DNA of 7,635 nt from positions 1 through 7,635 of the forward strand of contig JAEPNS010000151.1 of assembly GCA_017643325.1 (NCBI GenBank). The letters are read 5' to 3'. Of the stretch, positions 1-5,382 are shown in pieces. The DNA is from Alphaproteobacteria bacterium (GTDB lineage: Bacteria > Pseudomonadota > Alphaproteobacteria > UBA6615). The notes under the pieces are model-generated. The model saw only the letters and a list, made by a program, of their open reading frames with translations. It searched no databases and was not told where the DNA came from. Each line of letters starts with the position of its first letter. The first letter of the stretch is position 1. A program made the position numbers and the translations under genes.

Positions 1-685
1 CCATTCCGCCAAGGACATGGAGACGTGGCTCCCGGAGGGGATGGTCATCGGCGCTGCGCTGGCCCGCGAGGATCCGCGCGATGCCCTGATCGGTGCCGAC
101 TCCATCGCGGGTATTCCGCGCGGGGCGAAGGTCGGCACCGCGTCCCAGCGGCGCCAGGCTCAGTTGCTTGCGCAACGCCCTGACGTCGACGTGGTCCTGT
201 TCCGCGGCAATGTGCAGACCCGACTGCGAAAGCTGTCCGAGGGCGAGGCCGACGTTACCCTCCTCGCGCTTGCCGGGCTCAACCGGCTCGGCAAATCCGA
301 TGTCGCCGATGCGATTCTCGACCCGGACGAGATGCTTCCCGCCGCGGGTCAGGGGATCGTCGCCATCGCCCATATGGATACCAACGTGTTCGCGGCGGAT
401 GCCGTCGCGCCGCTCAATGATCCCGGGGCGTTGACCTGCCTGCGCGCCGAGCGGGCGATGCTGGACGCCCTCGACGGCACCTGCCGCACGCCCATCGCGG
501 GGCTTGCGCAGCTTGGGAATGGCGAGCTCCGGCTCGACGGGCTGGTCGCCTGGCCGGACGGCTCCGATCTCGTGCGGCGCAGCACCACCGGGAGCTCGTC
601 CGAGCCGGAGGCCCTCGGAAAGGCGCTCGGCCGCGCGCTACGAGACCGGATCGGCGAAGATTTCTTCTCCGCTCTCGCGGACTGA
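1..685 (+). CDS. hemC: Hydroxymethylbilane synthase (porphobilinogen deaminase), 3' part
   Basis: This enzyme joins four porphobilinogen molecules into linear hydroxymethylbilane in the cytoplasm, an early common step of tetrapyrrole synthesis. The reading frame is open from base 2 and shows 227 residues before the TGA; the family is usually about 310 residues, so roughly 85 N-terminal residues lie outside the window. Seen directly: HSAKD at the very edge, whose Asp (codon 14-16) matches the catalytic Asp of the family's HSxKD motif; the EREDPRDA-like stretch AREDPRDALI; RGNVQTRLRKL; LAGLNRLG; LPAAGQGIVAI; and near the C-terminus GTCRTPIAG, whose Cys (codon 482-484) matches the residue that holds the dipyrromethane cofactor. 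All key residues visible here are intact, so the gene looks functional. The ATG at 17 is an internal Met, not the start. The stop lies 1 nt before the hemD ATG, which suggests a shared transcript and translational coupling. Confidence 0.96.
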   Translation, partial: HSAKDMETWLPEGMVIGAALAREDPRDALIGADSIAGIPRGAKVGTASQRRQAQLLAQRPDVDVVLFRGNVQTRLRKLSEGEADVTLLALAGLNRLGKSDVADAILDPDEMLPAAGQGIVAIAHMDTNVFAADAVAPLNDPGALTCLRAERAMLDALDGTCRTPIAGLAQLGNGELRLDGLVAWPDGSDLVRRSTTGSSSEPEALGKALGRALRDRIGEDFFSALAD

Positions 686-686
686 C

Positions 687-1412
687 ATGCGCCTCCTGGT
701 CACGCGGCCCCGTCCCGACGCCGACGCCACGAAGGAACGCCTGGAGCGAGCGGGCCACGAGGTCCTTGTGGCGCCGCTCCTCGAAATCGTGCCGCGAATT
801 CCGCCCGCGGGGTTCCCGGGGCCGGATGTACAGGCTTTCCTCGTTACCAGCGCGAACGGCGCCCGCGCGCTGGCCGACGCGGTCTCGGACCGGGCGACGC
901 CGGTGTTCGCGGTGGGTGCTGCCAGCGCGCAGGTTGCGCGCGAGGCCGGGTTCCGCCATGTCGAGAGCGCCGACGGAGACGTTGCAGCACTCGCATCGCT
1001 CCTGCGCGCGCGGCTTCGGCCCGAAGGCGGGTGTCTCGTGCACGCGGTTGGGTCTGTTTCGGCCGGAAACCTTGTCGCGGACCTCACGGAGAGTGGCTTC
1101 GACGCATGCGCACACGTGCTGTACGAGGCCATGGCGTGCGACGAACTGCCCGAACCGATCGCGGCGGCATTGCGGGGTCGGGACCTGCGGGGCGCACTCT
1201 TTTACTCACCTCGAACGGCCAGAACATTTCTAAAACTGGTCGAAAAGGCGAATTTGACGCCGAAATTGCGTGTTTTGACTGCGTTTTGCCTTTCGCACGC
1301 GGTCGCGGCGGAACTGGCGGCGGCGGAATTCGGCGGGGTCCGCGTGGCCGAGCGACCCGAGCAGGACGCGTTGCTGCGCGCAATCGAAGCGTACGGACGG
1401 GGTCACGCTTGA
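687..1412 (+). CDS. hemD: Uroporphyrinogen-III synthase
   Basis: HemD closes hydroxymethylbilane into uroporphyrinogen III with inversion of ring D, directly after HemC. The 241-residue length fits this poorly conserved family (about 240-260). The ATG at 687 is chosen because it directly yields the family's N-terminus MRLLVTRPRPDA (LVTRP motif, residues 4-8) and lies 1 nt after the hemC stop; the frame stays open upstream to 504 only by overlapping hemC. No strong Shine-Dalgarno is visible, so coupling to hemC translation is likely. Other HEM4-type landmarks are LVTSANGARA (52-61), AVGAAS (75-80), VLYEA (144-148), LFYSPRTA (171-178) and CLSHAVAAEL (201-210), i.e. the two alternating alpha/beta halves. 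An oddity is that bases 1201-1300 are only about 47% G+C, clearly below the surroundings, although the protein motifs continue through this patch without a break. Confidence 0.93.
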   Translation: MRLLVTRPRPDADATKERLERAGHEVLVAPLLEIVPRIPPAGFPGPDVQAFLVTSANGARALADAVSDRATPVFAVGAASAQVAREAGFRHVESADGDVAALASLLRARLRPEGGCLVHAVGSVSAGNLVADLTESGFDACAHVLYEAMACDELPEPIAAALRGRDLRGALFYSPRTARTFLKLVEKANLTPKLRVLTAFCLSHAVAAELAAAEFGGVRVAERPEQDALLRAIEAYGRGHA

Positions 1413-1429
1413 ATCCGTGACCGTGACAT

Positions 1430-1455
1430 GCGTATGTACGTGCGCGTACGCTTTT
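1430..1455 (+). terminator. Hairpin with short T run between hemD and the Mic60-like gene (weak terminator or attenuator candidate)
   Basis: Bases 1430-1437 (GCGTATGT) can pair with 1444-1451 (GCGTACGC) in an 8-pair stem, including two G-U pairs, around a 6-nt loop, followed by TTTT at 1452-1455. A competing hairpin pairs GTACG (1436-1440) with CGTAC (1445-1449) around a 4-nt loop. It starts 18 nt after the hemD stop. The T run is short and the next ribosome binding site is only 6 nt away, so partial attenuation, RNA processing or chance are all possible. The function is inferred; only the pairing is seen. Confidence 0.3.
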
Positions 1456-1460
1456 GATCC

Positions 1461-1464
1461 GGAG
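1461..1464 (+). promoter_or_regulatory. Ribosome binding site deciding the Mic60-like start
   Basis: GGAG lies 6 nt upstream of the ATG at 1471. This supports 1471 over the in-frame GTG at 1417, which has no comparable site and would add an odd cysteine-rich 18-residue leader. Confidence 0.7.
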
Positions 1465-1470
1465 ATCGAG

Positions 1471-2904
1471 ATGGCCCCCGAAAACGACCAGCCGGCAGGT
1501 CCCATCATTGCCGCCTTCGGTGGCATTCGGCCCATGGCCGCAAAGCTGGATATCCCTGTGAGCACCGTCCAGGGGTGGAAACAACGCGACACGATCCCGT
1601 CGTCGCGCATGGAAGAGATCCGGCGCGTTGCGGAGGAGTATGAACTCGAGATGCCCGATCCTGCCGGGCCCGACGAAGGACCGGTCATCGACGTCGCGGC
1701 CGAACCGGCATCCGAGCCGGAACCGGGTCCTTCGGATGCCCCGAAAACGTCCGTGCCCCGGTCAGGGTCCGGTTCGACCAATACCTCTGCCACGGCCGAT
1801 CGCGGCGCGTCGCAAGAACGGTCCGGCTCCGGACTTGCCATGGTTGTTGCCCTGCTGGCGCTCCTCGTGTCACTGGGTGCCGCGGGCTGGCTGTGGTGGT
1901 CAACGGAAGGACCGGAGGCGGCACCCGATCCTTCCGTCCGGATTGCAGAACTTGAGGCACGCATTGCCGATCTCGGCCGGGGTCCCGCCGATCCGGGCAA
2001 GGAGGAACGCACGTCGCTGGCGCGCGAGATTGCCAGCCTGCGCGAGGACGTGGACGGGTTGCGGCCGCCCGATATAGAGGCAGCGCTGGCCCCGCTACGC
2101 GCCGAACTCGACCGGCTTGCCGCCCGCACGTCCGATATGGGCGCGAGCGCCAGCATCGCGGACGATCCCGAACTGGCGGGCCAGCTCGCGGCATTGGAAG
2201 CCGAAATCCAGAACGTCACCCAGCTTGCCGCGACGAACATGCAGGCCATGTCCGGGGGCCTCGTCGAGTTCGATGTTCGTCAACGCGAACTCGAGGAACG
2301 CCTCGCCGCGCTCGACTCACGCCTCGGCAGCGTCGCAAGCGACGGCGCACGCCAGGATGCGGCCGCAGCCGAAGCTATGGCGCTCACGGTCAGTGCCGGA
2401 CAGCTGCGCCGGGCGGTCGAACGCGGGCGGCCTTACGCGGAACCTCTGGCCAGGATCGAGGCCGCCAGCGCCGACACGCCGGCTTTGGCTGCGCTTGTGG
2501 CACGCCTTTCCGGGCAAGCTTCCGGCGGCGTCGCGACGCGCGAGGAACTGGCGTTCTCGTTTCCGGAAACGGCTGTTGCGATCCTGGACAACGCACCGAC
2601 CGGCGCGGAGAGCGGCATCGTCGACCAGGTTCTCGAACGCGCGCAGAGGATCGTGCGGGTCCGGAGGGTCGGGACGGAGGCACCCCCGGATTCGCTCGAC
2701 GGGCGGATCGCGCGGGCGGAGATCCGTCTTGAGGACGGAGACGTCGCCGGCGCGATCGCTGCGCTCGAGGGGCTGGAGGGCGCGAGCGCGGAGGCCGCTG
2801 CGCCCTGGCTGGCACGGGCCCGCGCGCATGTCGATGCGCGCGACGCTGCCGACGCAGTGGAGGACATTGCGCTCGAGCGACTGCAGGCCGTGAGCGGACG
2901 CTAG
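1471..2904 (+). CDS. Mic60/mitofilin-like inner-membrane protein with N-terminal helix-turn-helix
   Basis: This 477-residue protein has four parts. Residues 11-60 resemble a small Cro/YdaS-type helix-turn-helix: FGGIRPMAAKLDIPVSTVQG followed by WKQRDTIP, with the likely recognition helix at about 30-39. Residues 61-118 are a Pro/Glu/Ser-rich disordered linker. Residues 121-143 (from GLAMVVALLALLVSLG) form one transmembrane helix. Residues 155-300 are Ala/Glu/Leu/Arg-rich heptad-like coiled coil. Residues 303-470 hold a helical C-terminus with LRRAVERGRPYAEPLARIEA and FPETAVAIL, a pattern I associate with the alphaproteobacterial mitofilin-like family (COG4223 type). The topology is predicted as N-terminus in the cytoplasm and coiled coil in the periplasm. 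Alphaproteobacterial Mic60 homologues shape inner membranes and tether to the outer membrane, and I recall them being found beside heme genes; that role is inferred here. The ATG at 1471 has a GGAG site 6 nt upstream. The hemY ATG follows the stop after 3 nt, so the two are probably cotranslated. Confidence 0.8.
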   Translation: MAPENDQPAGPIIAAFGGIRPMAAKLDIPVSTVQGWKQRDTIPSSRMEEIRRVAEEYELEMPDPAGPDEGPVIDVAAEPASEPEPGPSDAPKTSVPRSGSGSTNTSATADRGASQERSGSGLAMVVALLALLVSLGAAGWLWWSTEGPEAAPDPSVRIAELEARIADLGRGPADPGKEERTSLAREIASLREDVDGLRPPDIEAALAPLRAELDRLAARTSDMGASASIADDPELAGQLAALEAEIQNVTQLAATNMQAMSGGLVEFDVRQRELEERLAALDSRLGSVASDGARQDAAAAEAMALTVSAGQLRRAVERGRPYAEPLARIEAASADTPALAALVARLSGQASGGVATREELAFSFPETAVAILDNAPTGAESGIVDQVLERAQRIVRVRRVGTEAPPDSLDGRIARAEIRLEDGDVAGAIAALEGLEGASAEAAAPWLARARAHVDARDAADAVEDIALERLQAVSGR

Positions 2905-2907
2905 GCA

Positions 2908-4317
2908 ATGCGCACATTCGTCTACATTGTCGAAGTCGCGCTCGTCATTGCCGTCGCTGTCTGGCTGGCGGACCGTCCGGGCGTCGTGATGATCGAGTGG
3001 CAGGGATACCGGATCGAGACGACCGTTGGGATCCTGGCGCTGTCGGTTTTCCTGTTCGCGGTCGGCGTCGCGGTCCTCTATGCCGTCTGGCGATGGCTGC
3101 GGCGACGGCCGGCGGAGTGGTCGCTCCGCCGCCGGGTGTCGCGCCACGATGCCGGCATGCGCGCGCTGTCGGACGGGCTCATTGCGATCGCGGCGGGCGA
3201 CGCAGACGCGGCGCGCAAGCACACGCGCCGTGCCGGGTCGATGCTGGACCATGCGCCGATGACGCTGTTGCTTGAAGCTCAGACCGCGCAGATCGCGGGG
3301 GATGAACCGGCGGCCCGCCGGGCGTTTGAGAAGATGCTCGAAAACCCCGAGACAGAATTTCTCGGACTGCGCGGGCTGATCGTCGACGCCTTGCGCGAAA
3401 ACGACGACGCGCGCGCCCTCTCCTATGCGCGCCGTGCCTATGCGCTCAAGCCGCGCACACCGTGGGTGCTCGACACGATGATCTCCGTGCACAGTCGGGC
3501 CGGCGAGTGGCGGGAGGCCCAGCGACTGGTCGAGGAAGCGCGCAAGGCGAAACGCGGTGACAGTGGTGCGGGGAACCGGCAGCAGGCTGCCCTTCTGACG
3601 GAGCGGGCGCGCGCCGCGCGTGAATCGGGTCAGCTTGCCGACGCATACGCCCAGGCCCGCAAGGCCAACGAGCTTGATCCGTCGCTGGTCCCGGCGAGCG
3701 TCCTCGTCGCGCGGATGGTGGCGGATGACGGGCGGGCGCGACGCGCCCGCAAGGTGCTCGAGCGGGCGTGGAGCCACAGCCCTCATACCGAGTTGTGGAC
3801 GGCCTATCTTGACCTCCTCCCCGAGGGGACAGGGGCGCTCGAGCGGTTCAAGTCCGTCGAGGCGCTCACGAAACCCAATCGGTCGCACCCCGAAAGCCGC
3901 CTCGCGCTTGCGGAGGCTGCGCTCGACGCAAAGCTGTGGGGTGAGGCGCGCCAGCATCTCGACGCGATGATCGACGGCGATCCGACCGCACGCGTGTTCC
4001 AGTTGCGAGCGCGGCTTGCCGACGAGGACAGCGAAGACGCTTCCGAATCCCAGTCATGGCTCGAGAAGGCCGCCGCGGCCGATGCCGATCCTGCTTGGGT
4101 CTGCGGCGAATGCGGGACGGTCGCCGACGACTGGTCGGCGGTCTGCGGAAGCTGCGGTGCGTTTGCGACACTCGACTGGAAACGCCCGCCGCGCGTGCAC
4201 CGTGCGGTGATGCCTCCGGTTCCGCCGCAAGAAGGTCGCGCCTCGGGCGAGGACGACGGTGCGGGTTCGGTCCCCCACGTTCCCGCCGCGCCCGGCGAGG
4301 CGCCCGCGGGACGCTAA
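2908..4317 (+). CDS. hemY: HemY-N / TPR membrane protein with C-terminal four-cysteine metal knuckle
   Basis: The 469-residue protein begins with the HemY_N architecture: transmembrane helix 1 (about residues 5-21), a short periplasmic loop containing DRPGVVMIEWQGYRIET, helix 2 (about 40-62), then an Arg-rich stretch (WRWLRRRPAEWSLRRR) that should stay in the cytoplasm. Residues about 85-365 form alpha-helical TPR-like repeats (for example GDEPAARRAFEKML, ARALSYARRAYALKPRTPW, GQLADAYAQARKANELDPSL). At the C-terminus, CGEC (399-402) and CGSC (413-416) form a CxxC-x10-CxxC knuckle like a rubredoxin or zinc ribbon, followed by a Pro/Gly-rich tail. This is not the oxygen-dependent protoporphyrinogen oxidase that is also called HemY in Gram-positives: no FAD motif is present. 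Its biochemical role in heme synthesis is unresolved; a scaffold for heme enzymes or membrane assembly is a guess from context. The start is 3 nt after the preceding stop, with no strong Shine-Dalgarno, so coupling is likely. Confidence 0.88.
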   Translation: MRTFVYIVEVALVIAVAVWLADRPGVVMIEWQGYRIETTVGILALSVFLFAVGVAVLYAVWRWLRRRPAEWSLRRRVSRHDAGMRALSDGLIAIAAGDADAARKHTRRAGSMLDHAPMTLLLEAQTAQIAGDEPAARRAFEKMLENPETEFLGLRGLIVDALRENDDARALSYARRAYALKPRTPWVLDTMISVHSRAGEWREAQRLVEEARKAKRGDSGAGNRQQAALLTERARAARESGQLADAYAQARKANELDPSLVPASVLVARMVADDGRARRARKVLERAWSHSPHTELWTAYLDLLPEGTGALERFKSVEALTKPNRSHPESRLALAEAALDAKLWGEARQHLDAMIDGDPTARVFQLRARLADEDSEDASESQSWLEKAAAADADPAWVCGECGTVADDWSAVCGSCGAFATLDWKRPPRVHRAVMPPVPPQEGRASGEDDGAGSVPHVPAAPGEAPAGR

Positions 4318-4395
4318 CGATTTCCTAACCCTGCGCGGGTCCAATGCGGCTTTCCCGATTCCTGTTAGAGGACGGCCGTCAGACGCTCCTGCGCG
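4314..4395 (+). promoter_or_regulatory. Intergenic region between hemY and the deacetylase; possible degenerate CtrA-type site and palindrome
   Basis: This gap of about 78 nt separates the heme/membrane operon from the glycan genes. CTAA at 4314-4317 (overlapping the hemY stop) and CTAACC at 4325-4330 are spaced as CTAA-N7-CTAACC, the geometry of the CtrA consensus TTAA-N7-TTAA with one T-to-C change per half. GACGGCCGTC at 4371-4380 is a perfect 10-bp palindrome 15 nt before the ATG at 4396. AGAGGA at 4367-4372 looks like a ribosome binding site but is 23 nt from that ATG, too far for normal use. No convincing -35/-10 pair and no stem followed by a T run is visible. Confidence 0.2.
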
Positions 4396-5382
4396 ATGCA
4401 CAAAACCTCTCCAGCCCTCCTTGTCGTCACGTACCACTATATTCGCGACCCGGAATCCGTCCGTTACCCCGGCATCCATCCGGTCTCGATGGACCGGTTG
4501 CGCGACGATCTAGAGCGGATGGGGAAGGCGGCAACATTCGCCACGCCCTCGGAGGCAGAGCTTTTTCTGAGGGGGCTGGCCGAGTTTGACGGCCCGCGGG
4601 TGCTCGTGACGTTTGACGACGGGCTCATCGACCACTGGCACGCCGCGCGCGACGTTCTCGAGCCGCGCGGGATCAAGGCCGCTTTCTTCGTATCGAGCCG
4701 TCCAATGGCCGACCGGCGCGCGTTGCTGGTGAACAAGCTCCAATATGTCAGGTCGATCACGCCGCCCGAAATTTTCCGAAGGCACTTCTACGATCATGTT
4801 CCGCCGGAAGCGGGATTGCTCGCGCGTCAGCCGGCGTTCCGAAAAAAGGCATGTGACGTCTACATCCACGATCACGAGGAAGACGCCTGCGTGAAGTACC
4901 TCGCGAACTTCTCCCTCGGCTTTGACGACACGGAGCATCTGGTCGACGAACTGCTCGCGCACCGGTCGATCGACGAGGGCGAACTGTGCGAGGCACTTTA
5001 TATGAGACCCGACCACCTGCGGCGCCTTCATGCGGACGGCCACCTCATTGCCTGCCATGGCCACACCCACCGGCCACTCGGCGCCATGCGCGATGCGGAG
5101 ATGGATGCGGATGTGTCCGCCTGCCAGGAGGCCCTGCACTGGATCCTGGGTGAGCGTCCGGGCTGGATTTCGTTCCCCTACGGGCGCGGCGATGCGATCC
5201 CGCGGGATCCGGGGCGTCTATGCGACATGTTCGGTTTCCGCGTGGCCCTGACCCTGTCGCCTGACTGGAACCTGCCGGGTCAGGATCCGCTCCGGGTGCG
5301 CCGGGTCACGGAAAACCAGTACACCGCGCTCTTGGAAAACGTTCCGCACGTTTCCGGTATCGGCGAGAGGAGAGTGGCATGA
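4396..5382 (+). CDS. Polysaccharide deacetylase family protein (NodB/CE4-like)
   Basis: This 328-residue protein is predicted to remove an acyl group, normally N-acetyl, from a sugar in a surface glycan or its precursor, using a metal bound by one Asp and two His. Seen: an N-terminal strand VVTYHYIRD (10-18) followed by RYPGI (23-27), typical of deacetylases in sugar-biosynthesis loci; motif 1 VTFDDG (71-76, D74 and D75); motif 2 ACHGHTHRPLG (219-229), in which H221 and H225 have the HxxxH spacing; and motif 3 SFPYGRGD (259-266). All metal and catalytic positions I can place are present. About 146 residues separate D75 from H221, against roughly 50 in compact CE4 enzymes. The insertion includes LVNKLQYV (111-118) and VKYLANFSL (166-174), which I recall from deacetylases in nonulosonate or O-antigen loci. 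No signal peptide or transmembrane segment is seen, so it is probably cytoplasmic. No good Shine-Dalgarno precedes the ATG at 4396. Its stop overlaps the next start (ATGA). Confidence 0.88.
   Translation: MHKTSPALLVVTYHYIRDPESVRYPGIHPVSMDRLRDDLERMGKAATFATPSEAELFLRGLAEFDGPRVLVTFDDGLIDHWHAARDVLEPRGIKAAFFVSSRPMADRRALLVNKLQYVRSITPPEIFRRHFYDHVPPEAGLLARQPAFRKKACDVYIHDHEEDACVKYLANFSLGFDDTEHLVDELLAHRSIDEGELCEALYMRPDHLRRLHADGHLIACHGHTHRPLGAMRDAEMDADVSACQEALHWILGERPGWISFPYGRGDAIPRDPGRLCDMFGFRVALTLSPDWNLPGQDPLRVRRVTENQYTALLENVPHVSGIGERRVA
5368..5372 (+). promoter_or_regulatory. Ribosome binding site of the sulfotransferase
   Basis: AGGAG within a purine-rich GAGAGGAGAG stretch (5365-5374) lies 6 nt before the ATG at 5379. 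It sits inside the end of the deacetylase gene and supports both the start choice and efficient coupled translation. Confidence 0.7.

Noticed and set aside
504..686. Extension of hemD upstream to the ATG at 504
   Set aside because: It would overlap the well-supported hemC end by more than 180 nt, and the family N-terminus (MRLLVTRP) begins exactly at 687.
1254..1300. TTGAC boxes (1254-1258, 1275-1279) as an internal promoter in hemD
   Set aside because: No acceptable -10 element is found at 16-18 bp downstream of either box, and both lie in coding sequence.
1417..1470. GTG at 1417 as the start of the Mic60-like protein
   Set aside because: It would add an atypical Cys-rich leader and lacks a ribosome binding site, while the ATG at 1471 has GGAG at 6 nt and begins just before the HTH-like domain.
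1230..2249. Open frame of 339 codons on the - strand under hemD and the Mic60-like gene
   Set aside because: Low-complexity Ser/Ala/Arg translation and complete overlap with supported genes; a shadow frame.
2317..3957. Long open frame of 546 codons on the - strand across the Mic60-like and hemY genes
   Set aside because: It crosses two well-supported + strand genes, its translation is Arg/Pro-rich without a recognisable domain, and long antisense open frames are expected in GC-rich DNA with strong third-position bias.
4344..4589. Short 81-codon open frame starting before the deacetylase
   Set aside because: It overlaps most of the deacetylase N-terminus in another frame, has no clear ribosome binding site, and gives an Arg/Pro-rich translation typical of a shadow frame.
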